Of a stretch of 64,000 nucleotides of DNA, positions 1 to 11,463 are shown one piece after another; position 1 is the stretch's first letter, and every line of letters starts with the position of its first letter. The position numbers were made by a program, and so were the translations under genes. The notes under the pieces are model-generated. The model worked only from the letters and a program-made list of their open reading frames with translations. It searched no databases and was not told the DNA's origin. The stretch is from Pachyseris speciosa (Eukaryota; Cnidaria; Anthozoa; Scleractinia; Pachyseridae), in the NCBI GenBank assembly GCA_016490735.1, contig JAEMWC010000057.1, forward strand, positions 1,218,501 to 1,282,500, given 5' to 3'.

Positions 1-1072
1 ATTCTCGAAGGGTGGATTTGCATCTCGCTTGATGGAATGACATCTGGACTTGTCACCCTGAGAACTGGATCTTAAAAATAATCTCGACCACTTTTGTCCA
101 CTATGGCGTTCCATAATTGGCGCCATTCACAAAGTAGGGAGACCAAAACGCAAAACATTGAGTTCTGCGGGAAAAAAAGTTAGTCTAACTTTAGGACTTT
201 AAATTCCTAGCAACTAAGACAAAGTTTTCCGGGTTTAAGAGAGCTTTTGGTGAGCGCTACCATTGCGCGGCCGACAACAGTGACACAAGCTCGGCGACGC
301 CAGTCACCTTGTTTCTCAAAAGGACTTGACAGACAGATTCTTCATCCCCGAGTGTTTTCGATTTATTCTCTAAATCAGCAAATCATTTGTGTACTAACTT
401 ATTATTAACTTTTGGAAGTCTAATAAATTAGAAAATAAGAATATCTGTTGGCACTGCCTCATGCCGATAATAAATCAGGAAAACAGAAATTTGTTCAAGG
501 CACTGCAAAAGAAGCCATTTTTCGTCATAACGAAGGTAAACGTAAACTCATTTTACTAAGGTGTTCAATAGTTTAGATGAGCCGACTATTCATGGCTTAA
601 AGTTCTTACTTTGACTTTAAAAAGACTTTTCTTCCACTTTGGCAATTTCTCTCTGCCTGACGAACGTTTTAAGAGGAGGACTTGTCCTACCTGCTGAGGT
701 AAGCAATTTTAGCGTACAGGCGGCGTAGGTCTGGTTGTAGGTTTCTTTCTGGTAAACGAGACGAATAACAACCAATAATAATAAAATCGATTGCGGACAT
801 GGCATTATTGCTCGAGTACCTCTGGTAACTACTTTTAAACTGGCCGGCCTCATGTAATTCAAATTTTCTGTTATATTTTGACACTAATAAGTCTGTGAGA
901 ATATCAATAACGAGAGTCCAGAAATTAAAACCTACGATGGCAAATCTCTCTTTTGTAAAAGCTTAACTTCCTCTTTAATGGACTTGACCAGGAAGCGGTA
1001 CTGCGTGAATGTTCATTATTGATGATGTGTTTCAGTTTCAAAATTTTGAGTTTATAACCTGCCACGCAATTC
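1..1072. other. No supported gene; AT-rich sequence
   Basis: I see no domain, repeat family or splice-consistent exon here. Short frames on the minus strand around 617-884 and 925-1212 have no recognisable motif, and the second owes much of its length to the 95-bp direct repeat that follows. The stretch is probably 5' flank of, or an upstream intron in, the mosaic extracellular gene. Confidence 0.4.
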
Positions 1073-1167
1073 ACGAGAGGTTCTTTCCCACTTTCGAGAT
1101 TTTTCCCCCTTTCTGCTTTGCCTAATCTATCTGTCCTGATGAAAACATGGATAAAAATGGCCTTACA
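1073..1167. repeat. 95-bp exact direct repeat, copy 1
   Basis: Positions 1073-1167 are identical base for base to 1450-1544, an offset of 377 bp. The repeat begins ACGAGAGGTTC and ends GGCCTTACA. Flanking bases differ immediately on both sides, so this is a discrete duplicated segment. It carries no recognisable coding or structural motif. Confidence 0.8.
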
Positions 1168-1215
1168 ATTTACACAAATATCGACGGAACGGCCTTGGAC
1201 TAAATTAAGCATAAA

Positions 1216-1290
1216 ATGTTGCTATTATTTCTATTTGCGTGCATAACGGCAAAAGCAGACGTTGTTGCTTTCCTGGACATTGAGGTCTCA
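1216..1290 (+). CDS. Possible signal-peptide exon of the mosaic gene (weak)
   Basis: An ATG at 1216 opens a short frame starting MLLLFLFACITAKADVV, a good hydrophobic leader followed by a small-residue cleavage-like site. A GTAAAA donor follows codon TCA at 1290. It would suit the missing first exon of the downstream secreted protein, but this donor leaves phase 0 whereas the PAN exon needs phase 1, so another exon would have to intervene or the assignment is wrong. A second hydrophobic leader-like frame lies near 2013 (MTFFLLYLFVNMSS). Confidence 0.25.
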
Positions 1291-1449
1291 GTAAAATAAT
1301 TCGACTTTTTCTAAAAGGTGGCTAAAAATTCCACATCTGGTAATTTGGTCGTCTTAGCAATAAAGAAGGCTTTGGAGAGCAAATGCGTCAGCCAGTTTTC
1401 CATATTCAATAAATGTGATTTTTATTGCTTGCTGCATTCGATTGAAACG

Positions 1450-1544
1450 ACGAGAGGTTCTTTCCCACTTTCGAGATTTTTCCCCCTTTCTGCTTTGCCT
1501 AATCTATCTGTCCTGATGAAAACATGGATAAAAATGGCCTTACA
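1450..1544. repeat. 95-bp exact direct repeat, copy 2
   Basis: Second copy of the segment at 1073-1167, with no mismatch. The lack of divergence points to a recent duplication or an assembly duplication. Confidence 0.8.
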
Positions 1545-2368
1545 TTGATTGCAACTGGATCCGCTTCCTGTCGCAAAACATTGATCTTTTTTCAGTCCCA
1601 TCTGCACCACCTAATTTTTTACCAGCAAACTCGCTTTTATGCTTCGGAAAGTATAAATTAAACTTCACAAAAAGGGATCAACTTGTACCGAGAATAAATT
1701 AACTTAAGAAGAGAGGAATAGCGGTTTGATATTGGATACCCCCAATCCATTTTCTCAGTTCTACTGAAAAATTTACCACCGTGTTTTTGTGCTAATGCAA
1801 CAATGTTGACTCGGCAAAATGGAACTCTCAACAAAGACAAAGCAAAACAAAGGGCTTGCGTAAATTTAGCTGCTCGGCTAATTTGTTTATCACTATGGCT
1901 AAACCTAAGTAGAAAAACAAGATATGCTTGGAAAACATTGCGGCTAGCACTGTTGACTCTGGTTTGCGTGCATGGTCGACGGAACGTATCTGCATGTTTT
2001 AAACTATCATTCATAATGACATTTTTCCTGTTGTATCTCTTCGTCAATATGTCTAGCAGGTCTTTCTTTTCGAATTCAAAACAATGTATATTTTATTCTC
2101 AGGTGCGTTTAGTTAAGAGGTATTGGCTCTTTTGTTACCCATACTAGAAAGACGTTAGTACTTTCCTTGATATGGTTAAAACGAGCAACAAAAATGTTGC
2201 TCAACTCCATTTTGAACCACCGCGTATGTTACATTAAACGGAAATGATGAATGGCTGACAAAAATATGAAAATATCCCTGCAGTATCGTAAGAATTTCTA
2301 TTGCTCAAACACTCAGCTATGAAATACAGAAACAAAGGGAGAACTACGACTAAACGTTTGCGTGTATG
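1545..2368. other. Unannotated stretch
   Basis: No supported gene. Open frames on both strands (1658-2047 minus, 1803-2147 plus) overlap each other and lack motifs. A strong donor-like CAG/GTGCGT lies near 2101, but its phase does not match the PAN exon. Confidence 0.35.
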
Positions 2369-2706
2369 GGGACTTTACCAGACTGCTTGTAACGCAGTTT
2401 ACGATTAATGAAGCAACTAATACGTGTCTCCGTCGATGTGAATATCGAATTAGGACAGGTAGTAGGGGTGGTCACAGCCAGAGTTTTGTTACATCTCTGG
2501 TGGTTCTATTATTACGGGACCTACCGTTTATCTCCCTATCCGAGAAGACTATAATGTCTAACCTTTTGTAGATGTCATTACAAAGGCAGAAATTTCTCCT
2601 CAATTATTTAAAGGCCCTGAGTGTTGCTCCGGAAGGGGTTTGAACCTGCGACCTCCCGCACGGTAGTCCGGTGCTCTGACAACTGAGCTAACCGGTCGGC
2701 GGTTCT
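2369..2706 (-). mobile_element. tRNA-headed SINE, family 1, copy 1
   Basis: Read on the minus strand, the element starts at about 2706 with a tRNA-like head. The A-box-like GGTTAGCTCAG and B-box-like GGTTCAAACC are followed by a body that matches the SINE at 39654-40101 along most of its length (shared landmarks: CACTCAGGG, GTCTTCTCGGATA, GTGACCACCCCTA). Its 3' tail is cut off at about 2369. The paired element keeps a TTATTATT tail. It lies upstream of the PAN exon in non-coding sequence. Confidence 0.75.
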
Positions 2707-2843
2707 TGGGATAATCACTTTTGACGTCAATCGTGTTTGTGATGCTCTGGGGAAGTGAGTGGATTAAAATTTGGTAGTCGTAATCGTACTCGAATGCAAA
2801 GGTCCTTGAGTGTTCTAATATATTTTTGGATTTTTTTTTTCAG

Positions 2844-3108
2844 ATGAATGTCGTGAACTGGCGTTCCCCGCTTCATTCTTTTTTCTTCGCAGACGTCTGG
2901 TGAATCATGTAATAAAAACTTACCAAGTCCATGATCGGGATACCTGCGAGCTTCGCTGTTACCACGACCCCAATTGTGTCAGTATAAACTTTGAGTTTAC
3001 ACGGAGCAAAGACGGGAAACACAATTGCGACCTGAACAATGCAACTCACCGAGGACATGATGGCGAGTTTGTAAACAAAGCTTCTTACCTCTACCGTGGA
3101 ACAGATGT
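2844..3108 (+). CDS. PAN/apple-domain exon
   Basis: The acceptor is a T-tract plus CAG just before 2844 and the donor is GAT/GTAAGC. With one base from an upstream exon the product begins DECRELAFP and continues with [30 protein letters not shown] and [10 protein letters not shown], ending YLYRGTD. The cysteine spacing ([19 protein letters not shown]) is that of PAN/apple domains found in cnidarian and vertebrate extracellular proteins. Entry phase is 1, exit phase 0. Confidence 0.85.
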
Positions 3109-6100
3109 AAGCATACTCGTTTAAAGTTATCATACTCTCTGTGACATAGTCATGCCCTTGGTCTCCTTTTCGTGTTTTTCTCCTCCTCTTCCTATTCTTC
3201 CTCTTCCTCCTCCTCCTCCTCCTCCTTCTTCTATGTTTCCCTAAATTTTTTCTTCCATGTTTCAACATGTCTTAGAAGGATTTTATCAACCCAAGTTTTC
3301 CTGTTGTATGTATTCGACATAGATATTCATAAGATGCTTTGGCATGTTTTCTTCATCCCTAAACTGGATTTTAAATTTACCTTTGCTTTTTTTTTGTCTG
3401 TTTTCTTTTCGCTTTGGAAACGTTCCCACGATGGGACGATTTTTCCCTCTTTAGTGGTCCCATTAATATCAAAAGGAACAAATTGCAGTGAAAGATAGGA
3501 ACAAAGTGTTGATTTAGAGCTAAAAAGGATTCTTTTGTTCCGAATTTCGAACACTGAAAGGAACCCTTTGTTCCGAAATGAGTCGCTTAGGAACAAATGT
3601 TCCCATTGGTATTGTTCCTCTTTTTATCATTTTGGTTTCTTTTATTCATTTGAAGAACAATTGTTCCCATTAATAAGTTCCGATTTGAATGAAATGTTCT
3701 TTTTTATTGACACGAGGAACAATTTGTCCCTAACCATCAGTTCCGTTTGATGTAAAATGGTTCCTATTAAGAAAATGACAGTTCCTTCAATAGAATCATG
3801 TTTTTATCTCTATTTAATTACACGGAAAAACGTTTGTTGTGTTTTAAGTTTGACTCAACACGAAACAGAGTCAATAGCAGCCGATTCTAACAGACTTTTC
3901 GAGGCGCTTTTTCACTTGTCCGGGCAAGCTGAGGATGAACACCATCACGCCAACGCCATACTAACGCCAACTTGGATTTACTTAAGAATAATAAAGAATG
4001 GCAAACACAGGCATGCCTCAGCAAGTGTTAACTTGCACAGCCGGGCCCGAACCCATTTGGGATGCAACCCTCTGTTATGAATTTGACTACAATAGTAATA
4101 AGCTCGGGGAAGTAGGGACAAGTGCTGACAAGCTCCAAATTAAATGATCGCTCTATTGTTTGCCAGTAGGTGTGATTGTTTTGACGGTTTTTGCTAAGCG
4201 GTACAAACAAGTCTGTTCGCCAAATAAGTTCCTCTTTTTCAAGAATGAACAAGGAGGTCAAAGTCGATTGGTCTACAATTGATGGTGCATCGCCAAAACC
4301 AAAACGGCTTCACTTAGAGAAAGAAGATACGGACAGCTTGCACCTTTGCCCAATTCAAGTATGCGAACACGAAGGATTTCAAAGTCAGCGTGGATGCAGG
4401 AAACATGTCAATTCTAAGCATAGCTGGTTCTTTCATTTTGACGAAAAACCAAACCTGACAGAACTTCAATGTTCATTACAAGTTGCGGACACTAAGTTAT
4501 CAAAGACCACTGCAAATGACTACAAATCAAGCCAAAGGCCAAAACATGGTGTCATAGTTGCTCCCTCGTTCCCCGTCTCCTGCCAAATTGGCCAAGCATT
4601 CGCGAAATGGTTGACTGGTAGTGGTGGGGTTGCAAGAAAGATCGCACAGCTCAACAAATAGTGAAGAGAAGCTTTAAATTTCTGAAATTTTGTTGTGAAG
4701 AAGAGGAAGAATTAACGTTTGAAGTAATAGACTACAGTCTGTGCTCCCCAAATCTTTTGTTCAAGTTCATAGACTACTTGCAAGGCGAGTGCAAACTTGG
4801 ACATGGTGGGCGATTGGGCTACATAGACGCAATATCCGAACTAATGGACTATAGAAAAATCAATGGGGCATCAGTTGCAGTTCTGCGAAACCTATCTGCG
4901 ATTGAACTGTACCTGTGTGGTGACATCTCACTCGCCACGTTACAAAAACACCGTTAAGATGTGCAAGAGCAATCCAGGTCAAGTGAACCCATCAGAGTTA
5001 ACATTTGCCACGAGATTTGTGTCGATGTACTTGTTCATTAAAGTGAAGGGGTCGCGCCCTATGACTTATCAGCACTTGACAGTCGACATGGTTCGAGCAG
5101 CAAAGGAGAACGGGGGGTTTATTGACCAGAAGAAGTTCAAGGCTGCCCGCAAATACGGATTTGACTCCTTGATTCTGACCGATGCAAGCACGCAGGTACT
5201 CGATAGCGACATCAATTTCGTGAGGCCATTGCTAAGTTTCCCCAGTTTCTCGTTCTTGTCACGAGAAATGGAGGCCAACACAGCAAATTGGGCGACGTCA
5301 TAAGTAAACTAGTCTTTGACCCAATCGGAAAGTACATTCACCCGACGCGCTATCGTCAAATTGTCGAAACGCAAAACCTCAATCAGCTCACTAGCAAAGA
5401 GCAAAGGATTTTGTCGGAAGATCAGAAACGATCAGAAACACAGCTAAGCCGTCGCCAAGGTTCACTATCAAAAGCAAATGTCGCGCGAAGTTGCTGTGAA
5501 GGCTCACGAGTTTCTGCAAAAGCTACAAGGTACCAAAGGCTCTGAGGTGGAAAAGGAGGTGAGCGCGAGGTTTAGCGATGTAACTTCAAGTTTGGCAGCA
5601 CTGGCTGAAACTACAGAATCGAAAAGCGTGCCCCGTAAGAGGGATAGCCCACCGACAAACCGATTGCAAATCCAAAGAAATCATCGCCGGGTGTTGAAAT
5701 TTACGGCGGACAAGGACGATGTTCTCGAGAAAGGGATGGATAGGCACGGATTTGGACAGTGGAAGCTATTATAAGAGATCCCAATTTTACGTCCCAAAAC
5801 GGAAGAACGGCGGACTCCCTGAAGAAAAGGGCTGCAATCAAATTTTCTTAGGGGCAATGCACCTGACCTGAACACTAATGTCTTTTCTGAATGCCGAGGT
5901 ACATTTGACGTGCAAAAACAAAGGCCTTAAGGACTCTTGCTATTTATCAACTGAAACATTTTATTCTACTAAAGGAAGTTTACACTGTCATTGGAATGAG
6001 TTTACTATCAAATAAAGCAAAAGGTTAACGTTTCAATTTGTATATATGCAACGATCTTGCTCGAGTGACAGACTTTTCGATTTTGGTTTCGTCATTTTTC

Positions 6101-9100
6101 ACTTTTGACTAACGCTAAAGTACTTTAAGAGGGTGTTATTCCTTCGTCTCTTCGCTTGAGCTTGGCTGAGCGGATGATCACTGCGCCTCTTGGTGCTACA
6201 AGATTGAAGCAATTCTTCTGAAATAGCACAGTCATTCACATTTGGAAGGGTAACTTCTGTAACCGATCTTGCGCTGTTCGGAATGGTTGTCTCTTCTTAG
6301 CTGTTGTCGTCGTGTGCTGGAGCTGCTTGGATGGTGCACGGTGACTGCGGCCAGAACTGATCCACGTCGTTTTGCGGGACGTAATGACGTTTTAGGTGCG
6401 TAATTGAGGAGTTCGTCTTCTTCCACAGTCTGGTGTGCGAAAGCCAAAGGCAAAGGCTCGAAAAGGCTATTGACAATGTCTTGGTCTTCTTTTGGCAACA
6501 GGTCGAGTTCTGTGCAGAGCCTCTTTCTTTCGGATAAGGCCTCTTTGCATCTAATGGTGCCCAAGGTCCTGTGATGGTTTTTTAACTTGTCTTTGAGAAT
6601 TTCTCTAAGCGCCATCATCGGGCCTTCATTTCTGGAGGAAGACCAATTTGCAGAGCGACCATGCATTCATGAAGTTCTCTCTCCGTGTTTTGCAGCCATG
6701 ATCACTGGAACACTTCCTTTGCCCTTTTCTCTCTTACTTCTTGTTCTGCCTTGACTTGCTCTTGCTCCAAAACGGCCAGATCATTCCTAATTGGTGTGGG
6801 AAGAGGCTCCGTGTCATCTCGCGGTAGCAGCGGTACGTTCTCTTTCGATACACCCCTGGAAAGAAGATGCTGCTGATATCCTTCGTACCGCATGTCCTCC
6901 TCGTCGCTTCAGCCTTTCTTGTTCCTGTAGTCGAGTTTCCAGGATGTGACTGATATGGCTGGGAAACTCTGCTCCAGAGACGTCTTCAACGCCGCTACGA
7001 TTTCGATCATCCGAATCGTGGAGATCTCACTCGTCGTCATCTTGTGCAGCTCCCTCATTGTTATGCGGCCTTTCCGTTGATTCTTTTAGAAGGTCGGCTA
7101 GCTGCAAAGTTCTTAATGCCTTCTTTTCACTCTCTGGAAGAGTACCCTCGTCGGCATGCGTGTCAGTCTCAGCTTGTTCATCTTCACCAGAGCTCTCGTC
7201 TTCGTCACTTGCCACCCTGGCTTTCAATGCCACCCATTCCATTGGATGCTTGAGAAGCCACTGCGTTGCCATCTTTTTTGGATTTGAAAGGCTCTTAAAA
7301 TAGTAATATCGCAGCCTTTGATCCATAGCCTGCTGATCCTCTGGTTTGAATTCAAGCTTTTGCTGTGCAGTCATGAACATCGGACATCGGTTAAAGAACG
7401 ACCTGGCCGTTCTGTACTTGACATCACAGGCTGTGTACCCTCCTTGAGTCAGGATGTTTCAGTCGTCCACGTCCAGAGTTGACGGAGTAGCCTCGTCTAT
7501 GAAGATGACCTCGGTGTGCTTGCTTATCATCGCCTTGTTAAATACCTTCTGCATAGTGACCGTTGCTACATTGCTGTGATGTATCAGCTCGAGTGGGTAA
7601 AAGAGGCTCGTCTTGCCGCTATCTGCCTCTCCAACTATGCACGGCACTATTCCTTTGTGTTTCTTCTTGTTGAAATGAAGAAGCCTCAGGAAATCTTCGC
7701 AAAACTATGCGATGTTAGCTTCCGACAAGCTGTTTTCTAAACTTCTCGAAAATACTTCGGCTGCGGAACTTTTAGGGGGTCATACCGTGAAAAAGCTCTG
7801 GGAGTCACGAGGCCAACTTTCTCGGCGGGAATTGCATTTCTCAGGAACCGTCTTTCCGATACAGACCAACAGTACCCATCGTTCACCTCTATAAGGTTGT
7901 AGTCCACAATGATAGGGCGGATTACCTCGCAGTCGGGGTCAGCCAGGATATCTATTACTTTTCTCATGTCCTTCAGAAGCCTTGCCTTAAAGTACTCATT
8001 CGCGGCCAGGCTGTTTACAAAAGACTATACATAGCACTTGTAAGAGTAACTGTAAGCGGCGCCTTCACACTTTTTGTAAATGGTAGCCCTGTAAAGGGCA
8101 TAGTCCAGCCTCCTCAAAGCAATTGAGATGTCATTTATAAGGACCGTCAATTTGTCTCCCAGGCGTGGTTCTCCATCTTCACTCGGCCCTTCCAAATGCG
8201 TGCTTTGTGTGGTGTCATCAAAGCCAAAACGATCGGTAATAAGTTTGGCACCTTGAATCTTTGCAATGGCATCAGATAGAACCGACTTAAATGAAGACTG
8301 GACGAGGAAAACACGAACAACGTTCTCGGTACCACATTCATCTATGTCCACGTCATCAGGATCTTCTAAGAACTTCCAAGCCTCGGATATAAAACAGTGC
8401 TGGTAGGATGATGTTACAAGATCTTGCATGAACCCATTACTATGATCTTTCATAACTTTGAACAGTTCCTTCATGGCGAGTGATTCCTTGCCCTCTCGAC
8501 AAGGGACCTTATCAACAAAATAAAAAGAGAAACGATAGCTTTAGTTCAAGTGCAAACCACCAAAATTTAAGAGCCCTATTAATTCAAGAGTGTCATTGCA
8601 ATTTTGTAAATTTGCCTTAGAGTTAATATGAATTCATCCGAACTTGTTTTTATAAGCAGTTTTATGCCCCTATCGATTTTCTCGTTTAGCATGTTTGTCC
8701 GAGGGATAATTCTAACTTTCGGATTTTGTCAATTTTAAGAGCCTTATGAATGCAGGAGTGTCATTACAATTATGTCAATTTTCTTGAAATGCTGAAATGC
8801 TGTCCTTCAGTAGCATTTTGATTAAAAAAATTAAAATACAAATGTGGCCTTGAACTACAGTAAAAAACGCTAAAATACTAAAAGTCCGAGCTTTTGCCGC
8901 TCAACGGCATCGTCAAGGACAGATAAGATAAAATATTCCGCCAGGGCCGAATGAGAGGGAAAGAGGTGTCACTGTACAAGGTGTGTGATAAAATAAAACA
9001 AAAAGTTGAAAAATCAACGTGAGTAATTTTGAAACTTGTTCTTTTAAAGTGGTTTTATGCCACTTTCAATTCTATCGTTAAGCATGTGTGTCTGAGGGCT

Positions 9101-11416
9101 AATACTAACTTGCGAAAATCGTCAAAACAGCAAAAGGGCCGTGAACGCACCTGACTTACAGTTGCGTTGGCTCCACATTCCAGCAGAGCGCGATGGACTG
9201 TTACCGGGTTTGCGGGAGCGCCATTAGGTGTTGTCAGTGCTATCCAATAGCTTAAGGCTGGCCTCAGCTTTTTATCAATTACGGCAGGATGAGTTGAAAT
9301 CCACGCTTGGCTCGATGTACTGGAAACGTGGCTTTCTGTAAAAGGCTCGCCATCGCTTTCATCACCTTTTCCCTCATCTGTTTTGTCTTTATCTTTCGGA
9401 GCTTTCTTCGGTCCTTGTGTACTTATAGCGCTAAAGAAGAAGGCTACGCTTTTAACACCTGCGAGGACAAAATCGAAAACGTTTTCCTGTTAATTAACTT
9501 TTCATCCTCCAAATAGCGAGCAAGAGATTCTTGAAATTGAAAGTCAGCAAACAGTACTAACCTTGCAATGCTTTGTCACAAGCATCTCTCGTCTTACACA
9601 CCTCGTTCCATGCCTTTTGTAAACCATCGTCTATATTGCAAACACACTTAGCGCTTACTACGCCGCACTTAACGACGATTATCGGGCTTAAATAACGCAA
9701 TGCTGCTCCTTTAATTTTTCCACTGTTGAGGTGCTGGCAAGGATAGCTATAGCTGGCTCTCCGCATCATCTTCAACCTGATATGGCCATGCGAAAGTGTT
9801 CCACTTTTTATAGCTGGTATGCTAGTAAGATGAATCTTAATGCCGAAATGAAATGACCTCAAGAAACATATCTTAACACACTCAAATGATACTCAGTGGA
9901 TGTAAAAATGAGTATGAAAAGCACATCAGGTTGAAATCAATTGTTAATCAGCTCATATGTACGTAAATCAAACCATTCCAACGAGAGTGCAATAACCATA
10001 AAGGTGTAAATGTTTGGGACTGAGATTTGACAGAATTAGAAACTGATTACAATTACTTTTTCCAAAAAAACCGCACAATCCGTAAAATCCAACAGCACAG
10101 ACAGAGTTTTGTTCCCGATGTATTCCAACTACTAAAATCCACAGCTTCAAGTTTCATCCCGTGGAAAGTTCTGTATCATAATTTATGCGATTGCAACGAG
10201 AGTTCCATAACCAACAAGGTGACAATTTGACAGCTGTAACTGTATGAGATTTGAGCAAAAATAGAGGCTGGTTTATAATTTCCCTTTCCATAAAATCCGC
10301 AAAATCCGTGAAATCCGCCAATGCAGACAGAGTTTTGTGCATGATATATTCCAACTACAATCTCGTCCCCAGAGCCTACGTTACCCTTGTCCAGCGGAAC
10401 GGGCAACGGACGCTCTGGAAGAATCCAAAACCGGAACCAGAAAATCCTGGTTCCGGTTTGATTGCGCCTGCGTGAGGTTTCAGGACAACATGGCGGCTGT
10501 TGATCATGTCAACACGTTCAGCAGGACCAATTTAGGGCAGTCAGCAGGGGCGATTCCACGGTAATCGACCAACAATCAGAAAACAGTCACATACATGCGG
10601 TAGAAGCCAACTTGTGAACGATTTCCTTTGTATAACACGACTCTTGCTAAGGATACATATATCGATTCTTTTAGAGGAAGCTCAGTTACAACTTGCAAGT
10701 TTAATTAAGCTTTACATTACCCGCTTAGAGGATACTTATAATATAGGTTCGGATTCTCAAGAATCATCGTTTCAGTGTTGGCTTAGAAAAAGGCCGATGA
10801 AAGCTTAATCTCAACAATAGTCCCACCTCAATTTTTGTTAGCCCACCCAGAAGTTCTTACTGTAGCTGCTATCTGGAGAACAAGATTTTTAATGATGTAA
10901 TGAAGTAGACTACTGACTCGGCAAATTTAATTGAAGATTATCTGATATAATTATATTTTTTTAGTATTATTTTTACTTTTACAATGAGACAGTGTTTCAG
11001 TACCTTTTCTCATCATTGTGTAATTTTTAAGTGCAAATAAAGTTTCATTATTATTGATGGATTTTTTGGTTGTATCCTATATGGTCATTGAGCTTTTCTA
11101 TTCAAAACTTGCCATCCCCTTCCCCACCTTGTCTGTTGGATGGTTTCATGAAAGATACATTTATCTTTCAAGCATACATATTACATGAAATATATTTTCA
11201 CCCATAAAGAGTTCCCTAAAAATAAACGTGACCTCTAAGGCATTTAACATGGCCCCCTTACTTGTCCTTGACCTGGGGGACGGGGGATTGCCTATTTATA
11301 ATGCCACAACACAGTTTTTATAACACATCTATTTATGAACAAATGAAAATCCTGAAAATAGAATATATAGCTGACCCTCACACCTGGCTATTAGAATTCT
11401 GGAAAATCCTGTACAT

Positions 11417-11463
<47 letters not shown>

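Larger units (their letters stand above)
3235..5851 (+). mobile_element. Recombinase element, decayed copy 1
   Basis: From about 3235 (CCCTAAATTTT...) this segment aligns with 18418 onward: a shared leader, the GGAAC palindrome array, a shared segment containing TTTGACTCAACACGAAACAG and then the recombinase frame. Visible homology ends at about 5851. Within the coding part copy 1 has lost one G near 4625, about 115-125 bp near 4912, and carries further small indels. Confidence 0.75.

Noticed and set aside
1803..2147. 114-aa plus-strand protein
   Set aside because: Overlaps an equally long antisense frame, has no domain, and its donor phase does not fit the next exon.
4191..4242. Upstream start for the decayed recombinase (ATG at 4191)
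   Set aside because: The intact copy starts at the equivalent of 4243, and the upstream extension is not conserved between copies.
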